Source: Nelumbo lutea
Lineage: Eukaryota > Streptophyta > Magnoliopsida > Proteales > Nelumbonaceae
Reading direction: 5' to 3'
Length of the DNA stretch: 64,000 bases
Assembly (NCBI GenBank): GCA_022828595.1
Contig: JAKGHH010000001.1
Span: 210,379,848-210,443,847, forward strand
Shown: piece after piece, positions 10,201 through 20,384 of the stretch
Layout: each line of letters opens with the position of its first letter
How positions within the stretch are numbered: position 1 is the first letter of the stretch
Program-made: the position numbers and the translations under genes
The notes under the pieces: generated by a model
The model's input: the letters and a program-made list of their open reading frames with translations, nothing else
Told to the model about the DNA's origin: nothing
The model's database searches: none

Positions 10201-13200
10201 CTGTTAATCCCCTTCCCCAAACCTATAGTTCTCCAAAGTGGGGTTTGGGAACCAAGGAGGGAGTTGAAGCAATAGGCGACAACCAACAGGAGCAGTTTCT
10301 TGGGAGGCAACTCTTCTCCCTGATGAAAGAAGAGAGACCCAACAATGATTGTAGTGCAGAAAGTTTGGGCAGCCAGTTGATAGAGACAGAGACGACGGGG
10401 ATGGTACAAAGACTGGTTAGGGAAAGGAATGATGGCGTAAGTAGAGTGGTTGACAGGGGGAAGGTGGGTTGGGTGAGTCAAACCCCAATGTCGAAGTGTT
10501 GGAGGTAAGCCTTTTCGCCCTAATACCTACAGAATGGCCGTTAGTGTGGGAGGCTTCAACAAGCTGTTTTGGGAGTAAGCCACAAAACAAGAGTTTGGAA
10601 TTGGCTCTTATAGCTGGTGTGCCAACCCCAGAACCGTCATCTTGGGTGTTATCGAAGTTTTTGGAGTTTGGGACGTTCCTGGGGGTCTCAATGAAAGGCA
10701 TGGAGGAAGAAACATTAAATTTTCTAATGGGGGTGGTGAAGAAAACCTTAGAGGAGAAAGAGAAAAAGGGAAGACAGACTTAGAGGAATTGTTTAGGCTG
10801 GCTTGGGGACTGAGCGATAAGGCAAGTTGGTGTCAAAGGAAGGCAAAGAGAGGGAAATAAGGGAAGAAGTTCTCTATAACAGAGGACGGAGGTTACAGGT
10901 TTTTTCTATCTGGTGATTTTCTTAACCATGAAATTAGTATCCTGGAACATGTGAGGTTTGAACTCAGGTCGCCGGAGGATGGTTGCGGGTTTGGTGGTGA
11001 GGTCCTGGAAGGTAGACATTCTTTTCTTGCAAGAAACAAAAATGGAGGTGATGGAAGCTCAAATCATTAGAAGCATTTGGGGAGACCGGAGTTGTGTTAC
11101 CGGCTGAAGGTATAGCTGGGGGTGTGGTGGTGATTTGGGACATTGATACAGTGAAGGTAAAAGCCCCAGAAGTGGGGCTTTTCTCAATTTCATTTTGGTG
11201 AGCGCTATAGAGGAAGGCTGGGACTTTTTTGTTACTGCAGTTTATGGTCCAAATGAGAACAGTTTGAGGGATCTCTTTTGGGTAGAACAAGATGGCATGA
11301 GACAAAAATGGGATTCTCCTTGGGTGGTAGGAGGCGACTTCAATACGATCCGGTTTTCTTATGAGAAGAAAGGGGGTTCCAGGCCGAATAGGGGTATGAG
11401 AGGTTTTGCTCATGGAAAGGTGAGAGTTAATGGATTTACCTCTGCTGGGTGCTAAATATACCTAGACAAATAATCAAGAAGAGGCAACGTTAGTGAATCT
11501 GGATCGTTTTGTAGTCTCCCCGGAGTGGGAAGATAAATTCCCAAATCTATGCCTCGAGGCATTGCCTAGGCCACTTTCAGACCATGCACCAATTTGTCTA
11601 GATTGCAAAGGGGTCCAATGTAAAAGTTCCCCTTTCAGATTTGAAAACTTTTGAGCAGGAAGAAGGTTTTGTGGAGAAGTTAAGGGGATAGTGGGAGGAA
11701 ACACAAGTGGTGGGGACAGCAAGTCACAGATTCAGCAAAAAACTAATAAGTCCTAAAAGAGAAGATAAAAAGGTGGAGGAATGAAGACTTTAAGGGGCTG
11801 GATCAGAAGAAAAAAAGAGTGCCTAGAAGTAATACATGAAATAGACAGAGCTGAAGAGGTCTTTTATCCCAAGAAGACAGGAGGAAAAGATAAAATGTGA
11901 AGACAACTTTCGATAAGATAGCTTTCCAGGAAGAAGTGAAATGGAGGCAAAGAGCCAAGTTCTTATGGTTAAAAGGAGGTAACAATACAAAATTTTTTCA
12001 CAAAATGGCAACAGCTAGAAGAAGGGAAAACGGGGAAGTGATGGAAGAGGAAGACAGAATTAAAACCAGTATAGTTAACTTCTACAAAAACCTTTATAAA
12101 GAAGACTGGAAATACAGGCCCAAACTCGATGGTTTAAACTTTGATGGGCTGACAAGTGAGCAAGCAAGGGAGCTAGAGAGGGATTTCCAGGAAGTGGAAG
12201 GGAGGCAATTATGGATATGGAAGGGGACAAAGCTCCAGGACCAGACAGTTTAGCCATGTCTTTCTACAAAAGGAGTTGGGATTTTCTGAAGACAGACATC
12301 ATGAAAGTTTGAGGAATTCCATACATCAGTAACCTTAGAAAGGAGTCTAAACTCTACTTTTATCATTCTGGTCCCAAAGAAAAAAGGGGCTGAGGATATT
12401 AAAGACTACAGGCCTACTAGTCTAATAGGCAGCGTGTATAAAATCCTTGCAAAGGTGCTAGCAAAAAGGATGAAGTTAGTCATGGGGCACATTATTTCGG
12501 AGTGCCAGGAGCTTTTGTAGAAGGAAGGCTGATGGTAGATGGGGTTTTAGTGGCAAATGAGCTGATCGACTCAAGTCTGAGAAGTGGAAGGGGTGGGCTG
12601 ATATGCAAAGTAGATCTGAAGAAAGCATATGATCACGTGGACTGGAGCTTCCTGGACTATGTGCTTAGAAGAATGAACTTTGGTTCTAAATGGAGAAATT
12701 GGATGAAGGTTTGTGTGGGTACTCCTTCCTTCTCAGTTCTAGTAAATGGGAAAGCTTCTGGGAACTTCAAAAGTTCGAAGGGAATCAGGCAAGGGGACCC
12801 ACTATCCCCTTTCCTGTTTATTTGCGTGATGGAAGTTTTAAGCAGATTGGTGAAGAGGGCTGGTTCGGGGGGTTTCCTAGAAGGCTTTACAGTAGGTAAT
12901 GAGAGGGTGGAGGTTAATTTACTGCAGTATGCTGATGACACCTTGATCTTCTGTCGTGCATAGCAAGAGCAACTCTATTTTGTGATGTCAGTGCTAAAAT
13001 GGTTTAAAGTAGTCTCGGGCCTGAAAGTTAACTTAAACAAAAGTGAGTTAGTGGCTGTGGGAGAGGTGCAGGAGCTGGCTAGTTGGGCAGATTTGTGGGG
13101 ATGCAAGGTGGGAAAGTTGCCTATAAAATATCTGGGCATGCCCCTAGGTGCTAAGTGTAATTCCAAAACAATCTGGGAGCCAATTATTGGAAGACTTGAA

Positions 13201-16200
13201 AAGAAGCTAGGATCCTGAAAAACCAAGTATCTTTCTTATGGAGAGGCAAGGTTACCCTGGTGAAAAGTGTGTTATCCTCCCTCCCAAATTATCTGCTTTC
13301 CTTGTATCCAATCCTGGCAGGAATGGCTGCTATCATCGAAAAGAAGATGAGGGGTTTCCTCTGGAGAGACTAGAAAGTGCAGAAATACCACTTGGTGAAC
13401 TGGAACAAGGTATGTCAGCCCCAAGCTGTAGGGGGTCTGGGGGTTAGAAGGGTGAAAAGTATCAATACTGCTCTGCTGGGGAAGTGATTTTGGAGATTTG
13501 GGGAAAGTCAAGGAGGGCAGTGGAAAAGGGCGGTGCAGGCCAAGTATGGTGTTAGAAATATGGGATGGGATCCAGGAACTTCAAATCACTCCTAGGGATG
13601 CTTGGTTTGGAAAGATATTGAGAAATCTTACCATTGGTTTGCAAAAGGTGTGAAATTCAAAGTAGGAAATGGGGAGAGGGTCAAATTCTGGAAGGATGTT
13701 TGGTGTGGGGAGAGACCTTTGAATGAGAGGTTCCCTGTTTTTTTTTTTGAAGTTGTAGCAAACAAGGAAGCTAAGTTGCTGAAAGTTTGCAAATCCAAGA
13801 TGATAATGTGATTTGGATCCCATAGTTCAGGAGGAATCTAAACGATTGGGAAGTGGAGTGGATGGAACTTCTGCAACTCCTTTACGGTACTCAAGTGGTG
13901 GAAACAAGGGCTGATAGTAGAATCTGGAGGTGGGAGAAGATTGGAAAGTTTACAGTGTCAAATCTTTTTAGAAGGCTGTGGACAGTTCAGAAGGACTTTC
14001 AGTTCCAACCCACATCATTTGGAGTAAAATTGTGCCTTCAAAGATATCATTTTTTTATGGACATTTTACCTCAACAAAATACTTACAAGGGATAACCTCT
14101 CTTGGAAAGGTGCTCTGCTGGACTCAAATAGCTGTGTCCTATGTGAAGGGCATCTGGAAACAGTGAATCATCTATTACTTCACTGCAAATTTTCTTCAGA
14201 GATCTGGAACAGAATCTCACAATTATTTGAAGTTAAAAGTTGCTGCCCAGGTTCAGTACAGGATTTTGTAAAAGGTGGGAGTGGAGGGCTTGAGTAAAAG
14301 AGGAAGATTAGTTTGGAATTTAACCCCAGCAGTGGTTTATTGGTGTCTGTGGCGAGAAGGAAACAGTTGGGTTTTCAAAAATAAGACAAGTTCTGCTGAT
14401 TCCATTTTTCAGAAAATTGTGGGAAAGATGTTTTCTTGGTTGTCTGGTAACAGGCTGGTTAGGGGTATAGGTTGTAGGTTTTGAGTCCTTTTTTGTACAG
14501 GATAATCTTTTTGTAAAGAAGGGTGGGGTTCAAGTTTAGAGGGATCAGTTTTGTGGTTCCTTTAGCACTTTATCTTGCTGTATGCTTTGTTCATATTTAA
14601 TACAATGATACTTTACTTTCTCTCTCTCTCTCTCTCAAAAAAAAAAGCATGTCCAATGTACATATAAGAGATCCAAGGAAATCATACTTCATATTATGAT
14701 TGTCTGCCTCCCCAGTCAGACCCTCCAATATAGATGAGTCTTGTTTGCAGCTTCCCTTGCAAGGGAACCAGCAGAAGAGTTTTCACTCCATGGGATATGG
14801 GGTCCATTTAAGCAGAATGTTCAACCTTGATGCCATAGATCTTGATTCCCTTATGCCATTGGTATGGATCCAAAGGTGAATGGAGAGGCCATCTATGATA
14901 TGAAACTTGAAACATTATATACTATTACTAAATAGATCACTCCTAGTGGCAGGACCCTACAGACGTTAAGGTAAAAACACCAAAAAAAGAAAAAAAAATC
15001 TATCTAGAAACTAAAGAATATAAAAAGGACTTCAATAATTTTAACCCCTAGTTAACTACCCAGTAGCTTTTTGCAAGACTGCTTATAATCTTCACCAACA
15101 AGGATCTACAAATTTTCTTTATTTACACTCTTATATTTATTTTTCTAAAATTTACAGTTGCGCTGTATTACTATATCAAAAGGTAATTACCACAAAAGGG
15201 CTATCCATCAATCACTGATGTCTGCTGCAATCAGCAACTCTATGATAGAGGCCTTACCTTTGAGAGTGCAGCTATTCCTATCATTCCAAGTACACCAATA
15301 CAAGGCCAAGGAAAGGAAGTTCTAAAGGATAGTACAAAGGGTTCGACTGTGATACCAGAAAATTACATCCAACCAACCCGTATCATAAAAGAGCTCCACC
15401 GGTACCATGTCTTTCTGGTATCATAGTTCCCTAGTTCAAATTTGCTGAAACCTCAAGTCGTCCATGAGGGAATGAGTGGAAGAAAATGATAACATGGTTT
15501 GTGGTCTGTACAAATCCGGTATATTGTATGCAGAAACAAGTGAAAGAAGAGGCAAAATAGAAGAGAAGGGTGGGAGAAGAGAAGAAAAAGGGAAGCTCAG
15601 TGCACAAGGCTCCTGCCAATGCAGGGTCTGGGGAGGAACAGATGTACGTAGCCTTACCCCTGCACATACAGAGAGAATAACCGGGAGATAATGTCTTCTG
15701 ATTCAGAGAAAAACTCAATTCTCCCAGTTGGCTGATCCTCTTTATATAGCTTTCTTTCTTATGACTGAAACCAAATTGCAACATTACCCCTGCTTATGAA
15801 ATATTGTAAGGCCTAAATTACCCCATTTAAGCAAATGAAGAAAAGACATATATGCCCCCAAACCCCAGATCTAAATAACAATAGACAACATGCATAATTT
15901 GCATAAATGCTCATGATCAATCTCTCAAGTCTCAACATGGGTGAAGGCACAGTTAGCAGTAAATGAGGAACCGACTCCTGAACCACTGCAAAGGTTATTG
16001 TTTGTCCTCCCTCTGAAAAGTAGATGAATTAATATATTGTCTAGAAATTCAGTCAACATGAAAGAAGCCTTGGATGGGCGCCTTCCTGATTTCCATGTGA
16101 AATGATCTAGTTGGATCAAAGAGATAATCTTAGGACTTCAGCTGGAATCTTCCTTGCCATGTGTATTATAGAGTGGCTTTTCTGGGCTAGATGTATTTGC

Positions 16201-17986
16201 TTCCCAATCAAATACATGCCAATGAAGATGGGGTGTCCAGAATCCAGACAATCATTCCATTTATTACCTTGTCCTTGATGGTGGCATTTTGGGATGATGC
16301 AATATTCCAAAACCTAACCTCTCTTCCTCTACCAGATTTATTATTACCACGACATCCACATGCAACACCTTTGCATCAGCACCACGACCAGCTCTCCCTA
16401 TTGCAGCAAGAATTGATAGTTTAAATCCAATGATAACCCACAGTTTTCTTATGTAATGAAAGTGTGACAAGTCCCCAAGTATTCTTATGTGGGGTTATCA
16501 TCTCCTTCCGTAGCTGTGCTCCACCCAGGATCATATGACTCCCTCTGTAGATTTGGGATTAGAAATTAAAGATAAAAAAGAGATGAAACGAGAAACAGGA
16601 GACAGGCATAAGAAACAAAATTTTCAATATGATGATGGTAAAAATCTTTTACCTCTATGAAGAGTAATATTATGTGATATGTCTAGGTTCTCATATGGAG
16701 CAAATACTGGAGTAGGATCACCTGGGTAACCGGTTTGACATCAGAAAATGGACCTTGTATTTGCTTCTTGTTCTCTTCTGATTGTTAATAAATTTTTGTT
16801 TTTCATCCAGAAAAACCAGTGTTCTCTAGCTCCCTTCTTTTGTTAAGATGATTCTAGTAGGACCGACATCATGGATATACATGTTCTTGTAGTGCTCTAT
16901 ACTTGCAAAACTGCAACCTATTTCATTGAGAATCTTTTGTGATCCCAGTGCTGTACAGTACTGCTTCGTGTAATTTGTTAGTCCTGGAAACCACAACCTG
17001 AATTTTTGTTTCATTGTGCAGCTTGGGCTTTTGGCCTAATGGAGTTTTCTTTTCTTTCTATTTCGATACATGAATGTATAAGTAGGGCTAAATTTCAAAT
17101 ATTGTCCTGAGGAATTTTGTCTAGCTTTACTTAAGGGAAGGAAAAGAGAAAAAAGTTCATTCTTGTCTGTACAGTTCTTAGGTACATCTCCTAGATAAAA
17201 ATTGAAGTTCTAATATCTTATCCAAATTCTCTCTGCCTTTTGTGTAAAATTTTGCAGTCTCAACATTCTCTGACACAATTTACTGAAGAATTTGACTTTA
17301 TGGCCATGAATGAAAAGTTTAAGAAGGATGAGGTATGGGGATATCTTGGAAACGCAAAGCAAGGGTCTAAAACAGAAGGGACAGAGGAAAATTCAACTGA
17401 TCAATGTGTGAACAATGATGAGGATAATGGTCAGACAACCAAATTTATTGTCAAAGTAGGTCCTGAAACCTTTATTCTCATTCTAGTTTTAATTTGTCTC
17501 CCAATTTAGACATCATTAAGATTAGTGTAGCAACTTTAAGTGCCAGATTCTCTATTAAGCTATTGTTGCTGAAAAACTGAAGTGATGTTCTTACTGTTGA
17601 AAGTGAACTTGAGCTCTGTTGTATCTGTATGCAGCCTGTATATGTTAAGGATGAATTCTTTGATACACTTTCTTGCAACTCACTTTCCCATGGAGCGAAG
17701 AATGAACGGCCTAAGTTTTCAGAGCGAATGAAACTTGATATTGAGGTTTACTTTTTGGGTTTTCATTTCTTCTCTTTAGAAGTGGAATGCCAGGAAACAT
17801 AGTATTGTTGATGACTAACAAACTCTTCAATTTGTCTTGCAGACCTTTGGCGATTTTCAGCAGAGGCCTCGTTTATCTCGTGGTGGTCGTGGAAGTGGCC
17901 GTGGTAGACATTACAGGGGCTCACATAACTGGGGAAGGGGATATGGCTATGGTGGGAGGGGTCGTAGTGGCTATACACCCCTTTAA
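4294..17986 (+). CDS. DCP5-like: Decapping 5 / LSM14-family protein, 3' five exons (5' exons outside window)
   Basis: Exons: 4294-4362, 4465-5340, 17258-17455, 17635-17745 and 17843-17986, all phase 0, all with AG acceptors and GT donors, stop TAA at 17984. The visible part is 465 aa. Exon 1 here reads [10 protein letters not shown]...NDPAIIQ, the segment that follows the LSM14 domain in plant DCP5. Exon 2 is a 292-residue Ser/Pro/Thr-rich disordered linker. Exon 3 carries the FDF domain ([20 protein letters not shown]). Exon 4 carries the FFD box ([14 protein letters not shown]) and starts the TFG box ([10 protein letters not shown]). Exon 5 completes it ([10 protein letters not shown]) and ends in an [12 protein letters not shown] tail. 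Family knowledge: this protein acts in cytoplasmic P-bodies with DCP1/DCP2 and DDX6 helicases in mRNA decapping and translational repression. The LSM14 exons are not in the window. No frame break was seen in these exons. Confidence 0.88.
5341..6424. other. Intron segment with no recognised feature
   Basis: AT-rich sequence right after the large disordered-linker exon. A weak gaggctttaaaacatgcctaagcc motif near 5733-5757 resembles the ggcgcc-type scrap at 3225-3260. Nothing else is identifiable, and no coding pattern is seen. Confidence 0.4.
6425..7290 (-). mobile_element. LINE 3' end with RNase H domain (truncated)
   Basis: On the minus strand, pieces of a LINE ORF2 end are readable: a linker ([15 protein letters not shown], near 7180), the RNase H start ([18 protein letters not shown], then LGNPG, near 6960-6890), an internal block ([20 protein letters not shown], near 6830-6760) and the end (MADFFAKQG, near 6575-6550). 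The strand then runs into a short AT tail near 6440-6410 (aataaaatttctatcattta). Frameshifts separate the blocks. Neither target duplication nor a clean 5' boundary was found. Confidence 0.7.
7468..7483. repeat. Target-site duplication, left copy, of full-length LINE
   Basis: gcatgtccaatgtaca stands here and again at 14647-14662, directly after the poly(A) run. The 16 bases are identical, and two more A residues are ambiguous with the tail. This fixes both ends of the element between them. Confidence 0.9.
7656..8707 (+). pseudogene. LINE ORF1, 5' part (DUF4283-like)
   Basis: The open stretch 7656-8083 (142 aa) begins [19 protein letters not shown] and contains [19 protein letters not shown], then [13 protein letters not shown] and [10 protein letters not shown], the pattern of the DUF4283 domain of plant LINE ORF1 proteins. 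After a stop and frame change, 8121-8327 reads [20 protein letters not shown] and [15 protein letters not shown], matching the next conserved block. The reading frame is then lost, and at about 8709 another LINE is inserted. ORF1 is thought to be a nucleic-acid-binding chaperone. The start chosen is the first Met with family-like sequence. Confidence 0.7.
8709..10003 (-). mobile_element. 5'-truncated LINE nested in LINE ORF1
   Basis: On the minus strand from 10000 to 8746 lie the 3' pieces of LINE ORF2: [19 protein letters not shown] (pre-zinc block), the zinc-binding reverse transcriptase block ([17 protein letters not shown], near 9600), a linker, and an RNase H domain ([14 protein letters not shown] near 9230, then [16 protein letters not shown] and [12 protein letters not shown] near 8890). 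The 3' end is an A/G-rich tail at 8709-8735. ORF1 of the outer LINE resumes after about 10004. A run of ten G near the 5' junction (about 10001-10010) may be filler. I could not find a clean target duplication. Confidence 0.8.
10004..10860 (+). pseudogene. LINE ORF1, 3' part
   Basis: This is the rest of the outer LINE's ORF1 after the nested insertion. Open stretches at 10245-10508 and 10469-10783 overlap in different frames, so at least one frameshift has occurred. The predicted sequence is polar and rich in Glu, Arg and Lys, as in the variable C-terminal half of LINE ORF1 proteins. It lies just upstream of ORF2 with a short gap of about 70 bases. Confidence 0.5.
10928..14484 (+). pseudogene. 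LINE ORF2: endonuclease, reverse transcriptase and zinc-binding domain
   Basis: It begins MKLVSWNM and meets a stop at once (10952) where the family has Arg, fitting CGA to TGA. The endonuclease is recognisable by [17 protein letters not shown] and GGDFNTIRF (11230-11355) and by RPLSDHAPI (near 11570-11595). The reverse transcriptase runs from about 12340 to 13220 with [46 protein letters not shown] and the catalytic YADDTLIF (near 12930), then YLGMPLG. A zinc-binding RVT block and linker follow to 14484 ([15 protein letters not shown]). There are many in-frame stops and frameshifts. Intact ORF2 copies DNA by target-primed reverse transcription; this one cannot. Confidence 0.85.
14647..14662. 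repeat. Target-site duplication, right copy, of full-length LINE
   Basis: It is identical to 7468-7483 and follows the A run that ends at 14646. Confidence 0.9.
15190..15420 (-). mobile_element. LINE ORF2 linker scrap
   Basis: The minus frame reads [17 protein letters not shown] near 15250-15300, the conserved linker (W.W..RN...F) between the zinc-binding and RNase H domains of plant LINE ORF2. Flanking frames are degenerate. It is a short piece of an old element. Confidence 0.5.
15591..15680 (-). mobile_element. Au-like SINE 3' segment
   Basis: The minus strand reads caggggtaaggctacgtaca, followed by cctccccagaccctgc and ggagccttgtgcactgag, then a pyrimidine-rich end. This is the conserved body of the plant Au SINE family as I know it. 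The tRNA-related head with boxes A and B is not recognisable, so the copy is 5'-truncated or strongly diverged. Confidence 0.6.
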
Positions 17987-20045
17987 CATTTCAAGCTTTT
18001 ATGCCATCTGAAGGTGCCATGCTCTGCTTGTATTTGGCAGTACCATTCGAATTTGGCTTCTAGGGTATTTGTCACAATTTTGACTGCAGCTTTCTGGGGA
18101 ATCTATGCTAATGTGAAATATCTTTTTCTTGGTAAATCATGCAAATGTTTAATGTGTAACTTGTAGAGTTTCTGGTTATTGAAGGTCCTTTTTTGTCCAT
18201 GGGTCAGCGTTTCCATTCAACTATAGGGGGCCATCAGTTCCCGGTTGATTGATTTCATAACCTGAAAAACTTCTGGATTTAGTTTGGTTTGTGTTTATGC
18301 AAACGAATGCATTTTTGAGTATGTACTTTCTCACGTACTGAATCAACTGAGCATGCTTATAGGGGGCTTTGTGAATGATGAAACTAGCTTTCTATACGAG
18401 CATTGTACTTACCGAATTTTCTCATGTATTACCTTACCAAAAAGTTTCTATCAAATTTTGAAGTGTATTACCGAATCTGGTTATGTCAAATTATGTGAAT
18501 ATACTTTGTTTATTCTTTATTCCATGACATCTATTATTATCTCCAAAAAAAAAAAAATATTGGTATTCATTGCAGTCAATTAGTTAAATTTGAACTTTTG
18601 ATTCAGAGCCAAGGTTGCTAGCAAAAGTGATGCAAATTGGGCAAATTGGTCTTCCATGAGCTCATCAAGGGTTATTGCCCTGGAATGTGGAAAGACGGCC
18701 TACAAGAGCCTTTGTTCCATTTGACTAAAACCTATATTAATAACCTTTGCTTTTTGCTGCAGGGAAAATTTGGTACCGGTTCAGGTGATGATTTGCTCAG
18801 AGGAAACAGAAGGCCTACTGGTAAAGAATTGATCCTTTGATAAAGGAGAGATCCCAACTCAAGTGATGGTTATAATATTAATAAAAAGTAGGGTTATATA
18901 TGCTGTATTTTTAAAATTTTTTCGTACTGTTTTTCCTGGTTGGTGTGGGGCGGGGGGTGGGAGGTGGGAAACTGAGGACCTGTTTATCAGTTTTTCAAGG
19001 GATGGAGGTTATTCTGACAGGAAAGGAACCTCCCTGAAGCTATGGCTATGGCAATGACGTAACTGAACCATGAAGAGTACCTTTTGTTTTTGATTTATAT
19101 TACTAGACTCCTTGCAGAATTAAAACCTAAGGAAAGCATGGGGCCGACCGTCGAGGTGGTGTTGCCCGTGGGTGTATTGGGTGGTTGGAGTAGGAACCGG
19201 CAAGGAAACCTAATTGCATTGCTTGGTTGCTGAAAGCCTGAAACCTATCCACGGATGGCAAATTGGCTGTTGGCACTTTCTTACAGAATGGTTCGTATAC
19301 GGAGATATTCCCAATGCAAGGCTGTAAAGGCTGTTCAACAGTGTTCAAATGGGCGTTGCACTGATTGAAGCCGGTCTCTGACGGAATTTAGCATACAAAT
19401 GGTCCCCATGACTTGGAATCTTGTGAGTTGAACAATTGGATTTGGATGAAGTACTTGTCCTTTTGAAACAACCCAGAGGTTGACAGGAAGTGCCACTGAT
19501 CGGTGGATGATGACCAAGGTTCAAAATATTAGTATCAGAAAGTTTATGGATCAGGTTGGAAATGGATGGGTCGCCATACAGTTTGATATGGTTGAAAGAG
19601 CTGGATACCCATTTGCTCTCATGAATCCCATAAATACATTATCACACTAAATTTGAGGGTTTTTTTTTTTTTTTTGAAACCGCTATTTTTTAATGCATTA
19701 CCCCAACCACTATAAATTAGGATGTACGCGCTCCCACTTGAGGTTGAAATAACCATGTATAAGATACAAACACAAAAGAATACTGCAATGGATTGTTTAA
19801 AAGAATCCATTACAATAAAAAAAAAAAAATGAATCCATTGCAAATGGCTGGAGCGGATGCCACTTGTTATCTTTTCTTCTCATATTTTACTTACGACCTC
19901 TGCTCAGAGTAGTTTCTTTTACATTTTGATGCCTTGAGGCTCTGCTAATCAACTCGGAGAAAAAAATAAAGACAGCAAACGTTTAATCTGCAACTCCTAT
20001 CCTTGATCCTTCCCCTATTTCATCTTATTGTATTTGGAAAAGTAT

Positions 20046-20087
<42 letters not shown>

Positions 20088-20384
20088 GATGGAGAGTAAG
20101 ATTTTGCTTGGTAGATGGTATAATGTGGTTCAGATTTGACCCATTATTATTATTATCCATATATCCAAATGTGAACAAAACATCTCTCTATTTCTGTACG
20201 TGGGGTCCTTTGCTTCGTCAACACTAAAATGCTGCCATTTCTCCTTTGCAGACAATCTCAATGTCTTCTTTATTTGTCGTAACTTGCTACTGTCTTCATC
20301 AATGCCTTTCTTTTGTCGGTTGAAGAGTGAATACTACACTTCAATTTTTAGGGCCTCTGTGCTTCTCTCCATCTCTGTAACTCG
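17987..20384. other. 3' flank of decapping-5-like gene and gene-to-gene spacer
   Basis: 17987 to about 18250 is the likely 3' UTR of the upstream gene. A possible extra exon (acceptor ctgcag at 18764-18773, open frame GKFGTGSGDDLLRGNRRPTG to a TGA near 18840) is noted but unassigned. Further on are a T-run at about 19660-19676, an A-run near 19817-19829 and a (TA)n tract at 20050-20084. The DUF1218 gene ends at 20385 on the other strand, so the two genes converge. Confidence 0.5.
20050..20084. repeat. (TA)n microsatellite
   Basis: An uninterrupted TA repeat of about 17 units lies in the spacer between the convergent decapping-5-like and DUF1218 genes. Confidence 0.9.

Larger units (their letters stand above)
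7484..14646 (+). mobile_element. Full-length LINE (L1-type) with nested reverse LINE
   Basis: Bounded by identical 16-bp target duplications, the element has ORF1 (from about 7656), ORF2 (10928-14484), a (CT)n tract and a terminal A run. Span is 7163 bp, or about 5.9 kb without the nested LINE at 8709-10003. It lies in the same sense as the host decapping-5-like gene. Both ORFs are broken by stops and frameshifts, so it is inactive. The domain set (DUF4283-like and basic ORF1; EEP, RT and zinc-binding RVT domain in ORF2) is typical for plant L1 elements. No RNase H was recognised at its 3' end. Confidence 0.92.
5341..17257 (+). other. 11.9-kb intron of the decapping-5-like gene, LINE-filled
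   Basis: The donor is at 5341 (CAG|GTTAGA) and the acceptor at 17257 (TTGCAG). Both neighbours join in phase 0 (...PQQ to SQHSLTQF). The intron contains a LINE 3' end (6425-7290, minus), a full-length LINE (7484-14646, plus, same sense as the gene) with another LINE inside it (minus), a LINE scrap and an Au-like SINE tail. Without these it would be about 4 kb or less. No alternative exon was recognised within it. Confidence 0.8.
14663..17257. other. Remaining intron sequence before the FDF exon
   Basis: Mostly unremarkable AT-rich intron. Recognised items are a LINE scrap (15190-15420, minus) and an Au-like SINE tail (15591-15680, minus). Nothing else was seen between 15700 and the acceptor at 17257. 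Confidence 0.5.

Noticed and set aside
15431..15784. 117-aa minus-strand open frame
   Set aside because: It overlaps an Au-like SINE body and shows no family-like sequence.
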